A DNA stretch of 44,398 nucleotides. Source: an uncultured Eubacteriales bacterium (GTDB lineage: Bacteria; Bacillota; Clostridia; Oscillospirales; Oscillospiraceae). Under the pieces are notes generated by a model, which was not told the origin of the DNA, ran no database searches, and saw only the letters and a program-made list of their open reading frames with translations. The translations under genes and the position numbers were made by a program. Positions 7,271 to 16,836 of this stretch are shown piece by piece; within the stretch, counting starts at the first letter, position 1; every line of letters begins with the position of its first letter. The stretch spans positions 1 through 44,398 of the forward strand of contig UQZR01000023.1 of the NCBI GenBank assembly GCA_900545585.1, given 5' to 3'.

Positions 7271-8803
7271 TTGGAAAACAAATGCGCGATCAAAATGGAG
7301 AACATCACCAAGCGGTTCGGAAAAGTTGTCGCCAACAACGCGATCAACATGGAGCTGCGTGAGGGTGAGATCCTGTCTCTGCTGGGTGAAAACGGCAGCG
7401 GCAAGACCACTCTGATGAACATGCTCTCCGGCATCTATTTCCCCGACGAGGGGCAGATCTACATCCACGACAAGCCCGTGACCATTGCATCGCCCAAGGA
7501 TGCGTTTGCTCTCGGCATCGGCATGATCCATCAGCACTTCAAGCTGGTCGATCTGTTCACGGCCACGGAGAACATCATCCTGGGCCTGGAGGGCAAGCTG
7601 GACCTTGCCAACGCCCGCAAAAAGGTGCAGGACATCTGCGACAAGTACGGCTTCGACATTGACCCCGACATGAAGATCTACGACATGTCCGTTTCCCAGA
7701 AGCAGACCGTCGAGATCGTCAAGGTGCTGTACCGCGGCGCCGACATCCTCATCCTGGATGAGCCTACCGCCGTGCTGACGCCTCAGGAGACGGACAAGCT
7801 GTTCGCCGTCATGCGCAACATGAAGGCCGATGGCAAGTCCCTCATCATCATCACCCACAAGCTCCACGAGGTTCTGGACGTGTCCGACCGCGTGGCCGTG
7901 CTCCGCAAGGGCGAGTACATAGGCGATGTGCTGACCAAGGACGCCGACCAGCAGTCCCTGACGGACATGATGGTGGGCCGCAGTGTCAGCCTGAACATCA
8001 ACCGTCCCGAGCCCAAGAACGTCACCACCCGCCTGAAGCTGGAGGGGCTGACCGTGTTCGACGAACTGGGCGTCAAGCGTCTGGACAATGTGAGCTTCGA
8101 TATCAAGGCAGGCGAGGTACTGGGCGTGGCCGGTGTGGCCGGCTCCGGTCAGCGTGAACTGTTGGAGTCCATCGCGGGCCTGTACCCCATCGCCTCCGGC
8201 TCCGTTACCTACTACTCTCCCGAGGACAACAAGCCTCAGGAGCTGGTGGGCAAGGATCCCATGGATATCCGCAAGGCCGGTATCGCCATGTCCTTCGTGC
8301 CGGAGGATCGCCTGGGCATGGGCCTGGTGGGCTCCATGGGCATGACCGGCAACATGATGCTGCGCTCCTGGCGTAAGGGCCACGGCATTTTCCTGGACCG
8401 TAAAAACCCTGAGGCTCTGGCCCAGCGCATCTGGCAGGAGCTGGAGGTCGTCACTCCCAGCACCAGCTTCCCCGTCCGCCGTATGTCCGGCGGCAACGTA
8501 CAGAAGGTGCTGGTGGGCCGTGAGATCGCGCAGCAGCCCGCCGTGCTGATGACGGCTTACGCCGTCCGCGGTCTGGACATCAACACATCCTATACCATTT
8601 ACAACCTGCTGACGGAGCAGAAAATGAAGGGTGTTGCCGTGGTCTACGTCGGCGAGGATCTGGACGTGCTGCTGGAGCTGTGCGATCGTATCGTTGTACT
8701 CTGCGGCGGTCAGGTTTCCGGCGTGGTGGACGGCCGCACCACCAACAAGATGGAAGTGGGCGCACTGATGACCCGTATGGGAGGAGGCAAGGCAGATGAA
8801 TAA
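7271..8803 (+). CDS. ABC transporter ATP-binding protein with two nucleotide-binding domains (BMP-type importer)
   Basis: About 510 residues with two ATPase halves, as in NupO/RbsA-like proteins. Half 1 is intact: Walker A GENGSGKTTL, signature MSVSQKQTVEI (atypical beside the usual LSVGxxQRVEI), Walker B ILILDEPTAVLTPQE and H-loop IIITHKLHEV. Half 2 has degenerate Walker A GVAGSGQREL, as is common in this family, signature RMSGGNVQKVLVGRE and an altered Walker B LMTAYAVRGLD where the family usually has AxPTRGLD. ATG 7262 has its purine-rich site directly adjacent. TTG 7271 has AAAGGA 8 nt upstream and gives the family-like N-terminus (M)ENKCAIKMENITKRFG, so I choose TTG; the difference is three residues. 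It overlaps the first permease by 8 nt. Confidence 0.92.
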   Translation: MENKCAIKMENITKRFGKVVANNAINMELREGEILSLLGENGSGKTTLMNMLSGIYFPDEGQIYIHDKPVTIASPKDAFALGIGMIHQHFKLVDLFTATENIILGLEGKLDLANARKKVQDICDKYGFDIDPDMKIYDMSVSQKQTVEIVKVLYRGADILILDEPTAVLTPQETDKLFAVMRNMKADGKSLIIITHKLHEVLDVSDRVAVLRKGEYIGDVLTKDADQQSLTDMMVGRSVSLNINRPEPKNVTTRLKLEGLTVFDELGVKRLDNVSFDIKAGEVLGVAGVAGSGQRELLESIAGLYPIASGSVTYYSPEDNKPQELVGKDPMDIRKAGIAMSFVPEDRLGMGLVGSMGMTGNMMLRSWRKGHGIFLDRKNPEALAQRIWQELEVVTPSTSFPVRRMSGGNVQKVLVGREIAQQPAVLMTAYAVRGLDINTSYTIYNLLTEQKMKGVAVVYVGEDLDVLLELCDRIVVLCGGQVSGVVDGRTTNKMEVGALMTRMGGGKADE

Positions 8804-9890
8804 AAGAGGATCGCTCTTTCATATTTCCAAGCGCGACACGCTGCCCCTGCCTAAGGCACTGGCCATCCGCGGCGGCATCATCCTGCTGGCTCTGGTGTTC
8901 TGCGGTCTCATCACCACCCTGCTGACCGGTGAGAACCCCATCAATGTGTACGGCACCATCCTCAAGGGCGCCTTCGGCACTGCCCGCAAAAGCTGGGTCA
9001 CGTGGCAGAACGTGGCCATCCTGCTGGGCATCTCCTTGGCCGTAACGCCCGCGTTCAAGATGCGTTTCTGGAACATCGGTGCGGAGGGTCAGACCCTCAT
9101 CGGCTGTCTGGCCTCCGCCGCCTGTATGATCACGCTGGGAAAGACCCTGCCCAACGCCCTGCTGATCCTGGTGTCCTTGGTGGCCGCTCTGCTGGCCGGC
9201 GCCCTGTGGGGCTTCCTGCCCGCCTTCTTCAAGGCCCACTGGAACACCAACGAGACGCTGTTCACCCTGATGATGAACTACATCGCTACCCAGCTCACCG
9301 CTTTCTTCATCATCATATGGGAGGTGCCCAAGGGCGCCGGTAAGATTGGCATCATCAACCAGTCCTCGGAGGCAGGCTGGCTGCCCCGTCTGGCCAACCA
9401 GCAGTACCTGCTGCCCATCCTGGTCATCGCCATCATGACCGGCCTGATGTACGTCTACCTGCAGTACAGCAAGCACGGCTACGAGATCGCCGTGGTGGGT
9501 GAGAGCCAGCGCACCGCCAGCTACGCCGGTATCAAGGTGGACCGCGTCATCATCCGGACCATGGTGCTCTCCGGCGCTATGTGCGGCCTCATCGGCTTCC
9601 TTCTGACCACCGGCGTGGATCACACCCTGACCACTACCATCGTGGACGGCCGCGGCTTCACCGCCGTCATGGTGTCCTGGATGTCCAAGTTCAACCCCTT
9701 CATTATGATCGCTGCCTCCCTGCTGCTGGTGGTCATGGACCGCGGCGCCAGCGAGGTGTCCAGCGTGTTCGGCCTGAACCACTCCTTCGCCGACATCCTG
9801 ACCGGTATCATCCTGTTCTTCATCATCGGCACCGAGTTCTTCATCACCTACAAGGTCAGCCTGCGCAAGAACAGCAAGAAGGAGGCGTAA
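8796..9890 (+). CDS. ABC transporter permease (BPD_transp_2 family, NupP-like)
   Basis: 364 residues, multi-pass membrane protein (about 8-10 hydrophobic segments, first at residues 27-48). RFWNIGAEGQTLIGCLAS and WGFLPAFFKAHWNTNETLFT are typical of the YufP/NupP branch of branched-chain/ribose-type permeases. ATG 8796 lies inside the end of the ATPase gene with GGGAGGAGGC upstream, so translation is coupled. It forms a heterodimeric channel with the next gene. Confidence 0.92.
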   Translation: MNKRGSLFHISKRDTLPLPKALAIRGGIILLALVFCGLITTLLTGENPINVYGTILKGAFGTARKSWVTWQNVAILLGISLAVTPAFKMRFWNIGAEGQTLIGCLASAACMITLGKTLPNALLILVSLVAALLAGALWGFLPAFFKAHWNTNETLFTLMMNYIATQLTAFFIIIWEVPKGAGKIGIINQSSEAGWLPRLANQQYLLPILVIAIMTGLMYVYLQYSKHGYEIAVVGESQRTASYAGIKVDRVIIRTMVLSGAMCGLIGFLLTTGVDHTLTTTIVDGRGFTAVMVSWMSKFNPFIMIAASLLLVVMDRGASEVSSVFGLNHSFADILTGIILFFIIGTEFFITYKVSLRKNSKKEA

Positions 9891-9894
9891 TCGG

Positions 9895-10887
9895 ATGTTT
9901 TTTAAGTTTATTGTATCGTTCTTCCCTCGTGCCGTCATGCAGGGTATCCCTCTGCTGTTCGGCAGCACCGGTGAGATCCTGACGGAGAAATCCGGCAACC
10001 TGAACCTGGGTATCCCCGGCATCATGTACGTGGGCGGCATAAGCGGCGTCATCGGCGCGTTCTTCTATGAACAGAACGCAGCCCAGATGAACGGCTTCCT
10101 GGCCGTGCTGATCCCCCTGCTCTGCTCCCTGCTGGGCTCCCTGCTGATGGGCCTGCTGTACTGCTTCCTCACCGTGACGCTCCGCGCCAACCAGAACGTC
10201 ACCGGTCTGGCCATGACCACCTTCGGCGTGGGCGTGGGCAACTTCTTCGGCGGCTCCCTCATCAAGCTTACCGGCAGCGAGGTCCCCTCCATCGCCCTGT
10301 CCAAGACCAGCCTGTTCTTCAAGACTACTCTCCCCGGCGCAGACAGTACCGGCTGGTTCGGCGAGCTGTTCCTGTCCTACGGCTTCCTGGCCTACGCCGC
10401 CATTCTCATCGCCATCGGCACGTCCTACTTCCTGAACCGCACCCGTCCCGGCCTGCACCTGCGTGCCGTGGGTGAGAGCGCTTCCACTGCCGATGCCGCC
10501 GGTATCAACGTCACCAAGTACAAGTACCTGGCCACCTGTATCGGCTCCATGATCGCGGGTCTGGGCGGTCTGTACTACGTCATGGACTACGCCAATGGCG
10601 TGTGGTCCAACAACGCCTTCGGCGACCGCGGCTGGCTGGCCATCGCCCTGGTCATCTTCACCATCTGGCGTCCCAACACCAGCATCTGGGCCTCCATCCT
10701 GTTCGGCGGCCTGTACATTCTGAACATCTACCTGCCCACCGGCACCCAGATGGCTGTGAAGGAGCTGTACAAGATGCTGCCCTACGTCATCACTCTGGTG
10801 GTGCTGATCATCGTCTCCCTGCGTAAGAAGCGGGAGGATCAGCCCCCTGCGTCCCTCGGTCTCTCCTACTTCCGCGAGGAACGCTGA
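9895..10887 (+). CDS. ABC transporter permease (BPD_transp_2 family, NupQ-like)
   Basis: 330 residues, multi-pass membrane protein. GSTGEILTEKSGNLNLGIPG near the N-terminus and NVTGLAMTTFGVGVGNFFGG are typical of the YufQ/NupQ permease. It starts 4 nt after the first permease stops, with AAGGAGG about 12 nt upstream inside that gene. Together with the BMP lipoprotein and the ATPase it completes an importer; purine or nucleoside uptake is inferred from the family and from the deaminase that follows. Confidence 0.92.
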   Translation: MFFKFIVSFFPRAVMQGIPLLFGSTGEILTEKSGNLNLGIPGIMYVGGISGVIGAFFYEQNAAQMNGFLAVLIPLLCSLLGSLLMGLLYCFLTVTLRANQNVTGLAMTTFGVGVGNFFGGSLIKLTGSEVPSIALSKTSLFFKTTLPGADSTGWFGELFLSYGFLAYAAILIAIGTSYFLNRTRPGLHLRAVGESASTADAAGINVTKYKYLATCIGSMIAGLGGLYYVMDYANGVWSNNAFGDRGWLAIALVIFTIWRPNTSIWASILFGGLYILNIYLPTGTQMAVKELYKMLPYVITLVVLIIVSLRKKREDQPPASLGLSYFREER

Positions 10888-10900
10888 CCACACACAAAAA

Positions 10901-10930
10901 GAGTAGGCCGCTTGCGGCCTGCTCTTTTTT
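10901..10930 (+). terminator. Terminator after the importer operon
   Basis: GAGTAGGCCG / CGGCCTGCTC stem (one wobble) with loop CTTG, preceded by A5 and followed by T6. Confidence 0.8.
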
Positions 10931-10957
10931 CCTATCTATTTTTAAGGAGGAAACGCC

Positions 10958-12313
10958 ATGTCCACCCTGCTCATCCGGAACATCGCCCAGCTGGTCACCT
11001 GCGATGACGGCGACCGCATCCTGCAAGGCGCCGACCTCTACTGTGAGGACGGTTTCATCAAGACCATCGGCCGTGATCTGGACGTGGAGGCCGACCGCGT
11101 CATCGACGGCAACCATATGTTCTGCTACCCCGGCCTCGTCAACACCCACCACCACCTGTACCAGGTGTTCTCCCGCAACCTGCCCCAGGTCCAGAACATG
11201 GAGCTGTTCGACTGGCTGCGCACACTGTACGAGATCTGGAAGAATCTGGACGCCGACGTCATCCGCCTGTCTAGCCTCACCGGCATGGGCGAGCTGATGA
11301 AGCACGGCTGCACCACCTGCTTCGACCACCACTACGTCTTTCCCGCCGGCAGCGGCGACCTGCTGGGGGCGCAATTCGCCGCCGCCGATGAGTTGGGTAT
11401 CCGCATGTACGCCAGCCGCGGCAGCATGGATCTGAGCAAAAAGGACGGCGGTCTGCCGCCGGACAGCGTGGTGCAGACGGTGGACGAGATCCTGCGCGAC
11501 AGCGTCCACGCCATCGAAGCCTACCACGATACATCCTACGGCGCCATGCACCGTGTGGCGCTGGCCCCCTGCTCCCCCTTCTCCGTGTCCGCCGACCTGC
11601 TGCGCGAGAGCGCCAAGCTGGCTCGCCAGTATGGTGTACGGCTCCACACCCACCTGTGCGAGACCAAGGACGAGGAGAACTTCATGCTGGCGCGGGAGGG
11701 CGTCCGCCCGTTGGCCTACATGGAGCGGCTGGGCTGGATCGGCGATGATGTCTGGTTCGCCCACGGCATCCATTTCAACGATGAGGAGCTGCGTCTGCTG
11801 GCCCAGACCGGTACCGGCGTGGCCCACTGCCCCATCAGCAACATGAAGCTTGCCAGCGGCGTGGCCCGCATTCCCGAGATGCTGGAGCTGGGCGTGCCGG
11901 TGGGCCTGGCGGTGGACGGCTCCGCCTCCAACGACGGCTCCAGCCTGCTGGAGGAACTGCGGATGGCATTCCTGCTGAACCGCCTGACCTCCAGCCGCAG
12001 GGCCCCCACCGGCTACGACGTGCTGAAGATGGCCACTCGCGGCAGCGCCCGCCTGCTGGGCCGCGATGACATCGGCCAGCTGGCCGAGGGCAAGTGCGCC
12101 GACCTGTTTATGATCGACGCCCGCCGCCTGGAGCTGGTTGGCTGCGGCTGCGGCGTCGGCGACCTGCTGGGCACTGTCGGTGTCCGCGGTCCCGTGGACT
12201 ATACCATAGTCCACGGCCGCGTCACCGTGGAAGGCGGCCGCCTCACCACCGTGGACGAGGAACAGCTGGCGCGGGAAGCCGAGGCCAAGTGCCGCGCCTA
12301 TCTGGCCATGTAG
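10958..12313 (+). CDS. 8-oxoguanine deaminase-like amidohydrolase
   Basis: 451 residues, metal-dependent amidohydrolase superfamily, cytosolic. Metal site motifs: NTHHHLYQ (about residue 61), VRLHTHLCETKDE, WFAHGIHFNDEEL, AHCPISNMKLASG and VGLAVDGSASND. ELFDWLRTLYEIWKNLD and GCTTCFDHHYVFPAG closely resemble the 8-oxoguanine deaminase branch, which makes urate from 8-oxoguanine; the related SsnA aminohydrolase belongs to gut purine-degradation clusters. ATG 10958 follows AAGGAGG. It lies 70 nt behind the importer with a terminator but no clear promoter between, so it is probably read through from that operon. Substrate within the guanine/aminopurine group is likely; the exact one is inference. 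Confidence 0.85.
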   Translation: MSTLLIRNIAQLVTCDDGDRILQGADLYCEDGFIKTIGRDLDVEADRVIDGNHMFCYPGLVNTHHHLYQVFSRNLPQVQNMELFDWLRTLYEIWKNLDADVIRLSSLTGMGELMKHGCTTCFDHHYVFPAGSGDLLGAQFAAADELGIRMYASRGSMDLSKKDGGLPPDSVVQTVDEILRDSVHAIEAYHDTSYGAMHRVALAPCSPFSVSADLLRESAKLARQYGVRLHTHLCETKDEENFMLAREGVRPLAYMERLGWIGDDVWFAHGIHFNDEELRLLAQTGTGVAHCPISNMKLASGVARIPEMLELGVPVGLAVDGSASNDGSSLLEELRMAFLLNRLTSSRRAPTGYDVLKMATRGSARLLGRDDIGQLAEGKCADLFMIDARRLELVGCGCGVGDLLGTVGVRGPVDYTIVHGRVTVEGGRLTTVDEEQLAREAEAKCRAYLAM

Positions 12314-12320
12314 CAAAAAC

Positions 12321-12346
12321 GCAGGGCCGGTGTCTACCGGCCCTGC
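12321..12346. terminator. Bidirectional terminator between convergent genes
   Basis: Perfect 11-bp stem GCAGGGCCGGT / ACCGGCCCTGC, loop GTCT. The minus-strand side is followed by GTTTTTGC; the plus side is only weakly T-rich. Confidence 0.65.
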
Positions 12347-12354
12347 TGTGTTCC

Positions 12355-13023
12355 TTATTCCAGCTCGCTGCGATTGTCCGCCATGGTCTTGGCAAACAGT
12401 GACGCACTGCTGGGCGGTGTGTAAGTGATGGCGTTGGCCCCCGCGCGGATGGTGGCCAGGATGCTCTCCTCCGTGGGGCCGCCGGTGGCGATGATGGGCA
12501 GCTCCGGATAGCGCTGCCGCAGGGCCCCAACGATCTCTGGCGTCCTGGCCGCACCGGACACGTTGATGATGTCCACCCCCGCCGTCAGGTAGGGCTGGAT
12601 GTCCGTATTCTCCGAGATGACCGTATACACCACGGGAATCTCCACCGCGTCCTTGATGGCATGGATGGTCTCCACCCCGATCTTGCTGTTGCACACCACG
12701 CCGTAAGCCCCCTGGTGCTCCACGTAGGCGGCCATGCTGGCGGAGCGGACGCCGTTGGTCAGGCCGCCGCCCACACCGCAGAACACCGGCACCTCCGACA
12801 CGCCGATGATGGCCTGTGTAATGGCAGGCTGGGGCGTGAAGGGATAGACGGCGATGATGGCGTCGGCGTTGATATTCTTGATGATGGCCACGTCTGTGCT
12901 GAACACCAGCGACTTGATACGGCGTCCGAACACACGGATGCCGCTGCACTCGCTGATGCAGCGGGGCACGGACAGCGCGTGCTTGCGCAGGTTGCCCTCA
13001 TAGGCCGGTACAAATTTTCTCAC
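12355..13023 (-). CDS. Conserved TIM-barrel protein of unknown function (often labelled hydrolase)
   Basis: 222 residues. Phosphate-binding-barrel look: repeated beta-alpha units with VPVFCGVGGGLTNG, IPVVYTVISENTDIQ, VDIINVSGAARTPEIV and a terminal LPIIATGGPTEESI (the GG phosphate loop of HisA/TrpC-like barrels). The N-terminus KFVPAYEGNLRKHALSVPRC is strongly polar and typical of a small Clostridia family. The GTG start at 13023 has AAAGGA 7 nt upstream. It has its own promoter and runs towards the deaminase. I know no characterised function; a ribulose-phosphate or nucleotide-derived ligand is only a guess from the fold. Confidence 0.8.
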   Translation of the reverse strand: MRKFVPAYEGNLRKHALSVPRCISECSGIRVFGRRIKSLVFSTDVAIIKNINADAIIAVYPFTPQPAITQAIIGVSEVPVFCGVGGGLTNGVRSASMAAYVEHQGAYGVVCNSKIGVETIHAIKDAVEIPVVYTVISENTDIQPYLTAGVDIINVSGAARTPEIVGALRQRYPELPIIATGGPTEESILATIRAGANAITYTPPSSASLFAKTMADNRSELE

Positions 13024-13066
13024 TGGTATTCCTTTCCCGCTGCGATATGTCTACTCTAATTGGTTA

Positions 13067-13095
13067 ATTATACCACGCGGTCGATGCTCTGTAAA
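13067..13095 (-). promoter_or_regulatory. Promoter of the TIM-barrel gene
   Basis: On the minus strand TTTACA (13095-13090), 17-nt spacer, perfect TATAAT (13072-13067), about 45 nt before the GTG start. Confidence 0.6.
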
Positions 13096-13167
13096 TATTT
13101 CCCGTTAAAATTTGAACAGTTTCTTATTGCTGTCTGCTTTTCTGCACTTTTCTGTGAGGTGACTTTT

Positions 13168-13695
<528 letters not shown>

Positions 13696-13696
13696 A

Positions 13697-13735
13697 AGAA
13701 GTCCTCCGGACCATGAAATGGTTCGGAGGACTTCT
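13697..13735. terminator. Bidirectional terminator
   Basis: 18-bp stem AGAAGTCCTCCGGACCAT / ATGGTTCGGAGGACTTCT (one wobble) with loop GAA, flanked by AAAA and TTTT. Serves the macro-domain gene and the DUF362 gene. Confidence 0.85.
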
Positions 13736-13753
13736 CTTTTGTGCGCCAATGCA

Positions 13754-14863
13754 TCAGATCTTGATGAGCTCGTAGTCTCTGACGCCGATGCCGATCTTCT
13801 CGCCGTGCTCCAGACAGCTGCGCCAGTCCGTGTCGGGGTGAATGCGCCGGAAGTGGTCATGCTCGTGGACGTGACTCTCCCCACTGTCGGCAGCGGAGCC
13901 CCGCAGGGGCGTCTGGGCGTTGACCGCGTCCACGCAGGCCATATCCAGCGCCACGGGATCGAACGATGCAAACATGCCTACATTGGGCACGATAGGCATA
14001 TCGTTCTCCGCGTGACAGTCGCAGTTGGGGGACACGTCGATGACCAGTGAGATATGGAAGCAGGGCCGTCCGTCCACCACGGCCTTGGTGTACTCCGCGA
14101 TTTTCCGGTTCAGGTTGGCGGCGGACTCGTCCCAGTTGATCTGCACCGCGTTCTTGGGACAGATGGCGATGCAGCGGCCGCAGCCCACGCATCTGTCGTG
14201 GTCGATGACGGCCTTGCCGTCGGTGATGATCGGTGCGCCGTGGGCGCAGATCTTCCGGCACTGGCCGCAGCCGATGCACAGCTTCTGCTTCACATGGGGC
14301 TTGCCGGCGTTGTGCTGCTCCATCTTACCGGCGCGGCTTCCGCAGCCCATGCCGATATTCTTCAGGCAGCCGCCGAAGCCCGCCTCCTCATGGCCCTTGA
14401 AGTGGGTCAGGGAGATGAACACATCCGCATCCATGACGGCGCGGCCGATTTTGGCATTCTTCACGTATTCGCCGCCCACCACCGGCACCTCCACCTCATC
14501 GTTGCCCTTGAGACCGTCGGCGATAATGATCTGACAGCCGGTGGTCATGGGGCCAAAGCCGTTGAGCATGGCGCTGTCCATGTGGTCCAGGGCGTTCTTC
14601 CGCCCGCCCACGTACAGGGTGTTGCAGTCGGTGAGAAACGGCTTGCCGCCCCGTTCCTTCACGAAATCCGCCACTGTTTTCGCCCAGTTGGGCCGCAGGA
14701 ACGCCAGGTTCCCGGGCTCACCGAAGTGCAGCTTGATGGCCACGTACTTGTCCTGGAAGTCGATGTTGCCCATGCCCGCCGTTTTCATCAGCCGGGTCAG
14801 CTTCTGCTGCAGGTTCTCGTGATAGTCCGCCCGCAGGTCGGCAAAATAGACCTTCGATGCCAT
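13754..14863 (-). CDS. DUF362 protein with two [4Fe-4S] ferredoxin motifs
   Basis: 369 residues. DUF362 part: KLHFGEPGNLAFLRP, PFLTDCNTLYVGGR, THFKGHEEAGFGGCLKNIG, MGCGSRAGK. The ferredoxin insert has two CxxCxxCxxxC motifs, CIGCGQCRKIC and CVGCGRCIAICP, about 30 residues apart. ATG 14863 follows GAGG 8 nt upstream; the longer reading to 15100 runs across the start of the divergent rluA-type gene. Cytosolic electron-transfer protein of unknown partner. Many Clostridia carry it as a solitary gene, as here; no redox enzyme is adjacent. Confidence 0.88.
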   Translation of the reverse strand: MASKVYFADLRADYHENLQQKLTRLMKTAGMGNIDFQDKYVAIKLHFGEPGNLAFLRPNWAKTVADFVKERGGKPFLTDCNTLYVGGRKNALDHMDSAMLNGFGPMTTGCQIIIADGLKGNDEVEVPVVGGEYVKNAKIGRAVMDADVFISLTHFKGHEEAGFGGCLKNIGMGCGSRAGKMEQHNAGKPHVKQKLCIGCGQCRKICAHGAPIITDGKAVIDHDRCVGCGRCIAICPKNAVQINWDESAANLNRKIAEYTKAVVDGRPCFHISLVIDVSPNCDCHAENDMPIVPNVGMFASFDPVALDMACVDAVNAQTPLRGSAADSGESHVHEHDHFRRIHPDTDWRSCLEHGEKIGIGVRDYELIKI

Positions 14864-14954
14864 TTCGTCATCCTCACTTTCGTGGATAGTATTTTCATGA
14901 TACCACATTTCCCCCGTTTGTGCTATACTCTTTTCATCGAAAGGAGGTGCCGCC

Positions 14955-15830
14955 GTGCGCATCTTGTCCCATACCGTCATCGCCGCGGAGTCCGGCCGCA
15001 CCGCCAAGGAACTGCTGCGCGGCCTGTGGCACATCTCCGGCAGCCTGCTGAGCCGTCTGAAATTCCGCGGCGCCATTACCGTCAACGGTGCGCCCGTCAC
15101 GGTGAATCACCTGCTCCACACCGGCGATATCCTGCAAGCCGATGTGTCTGACCAGCCCGGGGAGAATCCCCACATCCTGCCGGTGGACTACCCGCTGGCC
15201 ATCCTCTACGAGGACGAGGACCTGCTGCTTCTGGACAAGCCCGCGGGCATCGCCATCCACCCCGCCGCCCTGACGGAGGAGACCGCCACCGTCGCAGGAG
15301 CTGTGGCCCACTACCTGCAAAGCGACAGCTTCCACGCCGTGAACCGGCTGGACCGCGGCACCACCGGCATCATGGCCGTAGCCAAGACCGGCTTTGTCCA
15401 CGCCCGCTGCATGACCCTGCTCCATACCAACGACTTCCAGCGGGATTACCGCGCCGTGTGCGACGGCCTGCCGCCCCAGCCGGAGGGCGATATCGACCTG
15501 CCGCTTGGCCGCGCGGAGGGTTCCCTGCTGAAGCGCTGCCCCGATCCCCACGGCCAGAGCGCCCACACCCACTATCAGGTGCTGTCCGCTGCCAACGGTC
15601 GTGCCCTGCTGCGCCTGACGCCCACCACCGGCCGCACCCATCAGCTGCGGGTCCACATGGCCGCCATCGGCTGCCCGCTCACCGGCGACTGGCTCTATGG
15701 CACGGAGGATCGCACCCTTATCGCCCGCCCTGCCCTCCACAGCTATCACCTGCGGATGGTCCACCCCGTCACCGGCGCCGTCATTGATGTCACCGCACCC
15801 CTGCCGGAGGACATGCGCCGCCTGCTTTGA
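14955..15830 (+). CDS. RluA family 23S rRNA/tRNA pseudouridine synthase
   Basis: 291 residues. N-terminal S4-like RNA-binding stretch (SLLSRLKFRGAITVNGAPVT), then the RluA catalytic domain with HAVNRLDRGTTGIM (catalytic Asp in RLDR), LYEDEDLLLLDKPAGIAIHP and TPTTGRTHQLRVHMAAIG. GTG start at 14955 with AAGGAGGT 6 nt upstream. The target uridine (RluC/D-like) cannot be read from the sequence. TATACT at 14924-14929 may be its -10 box, but the -35 is weak. Confidence 0.92.
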   Translation: MRILSHTVIAAESGRTAKELLRGLWHISGSLLSRLKFRGAITVNGAPVTVNHLLHTGDILQADVSDQPGENPHILPVDYPLAILYEDEDLLLLDKPAGIAIHPAALTEETATVAGAVAHYLQSDSFHAVNRLDRGTTGIMAVAKTGFVHARCMTLLHTNDFQRDYRAVCDGLPPQPEGDIDLPLGRAEGSLLKRCPDPHGQSAHTHYQVLSAANGRALLRLTPTTGRTHQLRVHMAAIGCPLTGDWLYGTEDRTLIARPALHSYHLRMVHPVTGAVIDVTAPLPEDMRRLL

Positions 15831-15861
15831 TCTCGCCAAAAGAATATACCCATACCAGCCA

Positions 15862-15890
15862 TTGTCAAGCCGTTTCTTTCGTGGTATACT
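15862..15890 (+). promoter_or_regulatory. Promoter of rsmA
   Basis: TTGTCA (15862-15867), 17-nt spacer, TATACT (15885-15890), 32 nt before the ATG. Confidence 0.6.
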
Positions 15891-15921
15891 GGACCGCAAG
15901 AATGACAAAAGGAGCAATGCC

Positions 15922-16779
15922 ATGGATCTCTGCGACCGCAATGACATACAGGCCCTGCTGGCACGGCACGGCTTCCGTTTCTCCAGGGCTCTGGGCCAGA
16001 ATTTCCTCATCGAGGGCTGGGTAGCGGAGGACATTGCCGCCGCCAGCGGCGCGGATGCCGATACCGGCGTGGTGGAGGTAGGCCCGGGCATCGGCTCCCT
16101 CACCACCCAGCTGGCCCGCCGCGCCGGTAAGGTGGTGTCGGTGGAGCTGGACCGCCGCCTGTACCCCGTGTTGGCGGAGACCATGGCCCCCTACGAGAAC
16201 TTCACGCTGGTGGAGGGCGATGTGATGCAGCTGTCCCTGCCCGCGCTGGTGCAGGAGCATCTCGGCAGCCTGCGGCCCGTGCTGTGCGCCAATCTGCCCT
16301 ATAACATCACCACGCCGTTTCTCACTGCCTGCGTGGAATCCCACTGCTTCGACAGCCTGACAGTGCTGATCCAAAAGGAAGTGGCCCAGCGCATCTGCGC
16401 CGCCCCGGGCACCGCAGACTACGGCGCGTTCACCCTGCTGATGCAGTACTACACGGAGCCGGAGCTGCTGTTCACCGTGCCCAGCACCTGCTTCCTCCCC
16501 GCCCCCAAGGTGACGTCCGCCGTCATCCGCTGTAAAACCCGTACCGTCCCGCCGGTACAGGTGCAGAGCGAGGCCGCCTTCTGGCGCACCGTCCGCGCCG
16601 GCTTTGCCCTGCGGCGCAAGACGCTGGTCAACAGTCTGCAAACCGGCTGGGAGCTGCCCAAGGACACCCTGACGGACATCGTCACCGCCTGCGGTCTGGA
16701 GCCTGCGGTCCGGGGTGAGCGACTGGGTCTTGCGGAGTATGCCCGCCTGTCCGACGCCCTGCTGAACGCCAGCCGATAA
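15922..16779 (+). CDS. rsmA: 16S rRNA dimethyladenosine transferase RsmA/KsgA
   Basis: 285 residues, normal length. Motifs: RALGQNFLIEG, VVEVGPGIGSLTTQLA (SAM-binding motif I), VVSVELDRRLYPVL (motif II), VLCANLPYNITTPF (motif IV NLPY), and FLPAPKVTSAVI. It dimethylates the two adjacent adenosines near the 3' end of 16S rRNA. ATG 15922 follows AAAAGGAG 8 nt upstream and lies 32 nt after a good promoter; the longer frame from 15697 overlaps the upstream gene and precedes the promoter. Confidence 0.96.
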   Translation: MDLCDRNDIQALLARHGFRFSRALGQNFLIEGWVAEDIAAASGADADTGVVEVGPGIGSLTTQLARRAGKVVSVELDRRLYPVLAETMAPYENFTLVEGDVMQLSLPALVQEHLGSLRPVLCANLPYNITTPFLTACVESHCFDSLTVLIQKEVAQRICAAPGTADYGAFTLLMQYYTEPELLFTVPSTCFLPAPKVTSAVIRCKTRTVPPVQVQSEAAFWRTVRAGFALRRKTLVNSLQTGWELPKDTLTDIVTACGLEPAVRGERLGLAEYARLSDALLNASR

Positions 16780-16791
16780 GTTCACATAACA

Positions 16792-16826
16792 ACGCGCGAG
16801 GTATGCTCACCGCATACCTCGCGTGT
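16792..16826. terminator. Terminator hairpin between rsmA and yqeC
   Basis: 15-bp stem ACGCGCGAGGTATGC / GCATACCTCGCGTGT (one wobble), loop TCACC. T-runs on either side are weak, so efficiency is uncertain. Confidence 0.6.
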
Positions 16827-16836
16827 TCTGCATTTT

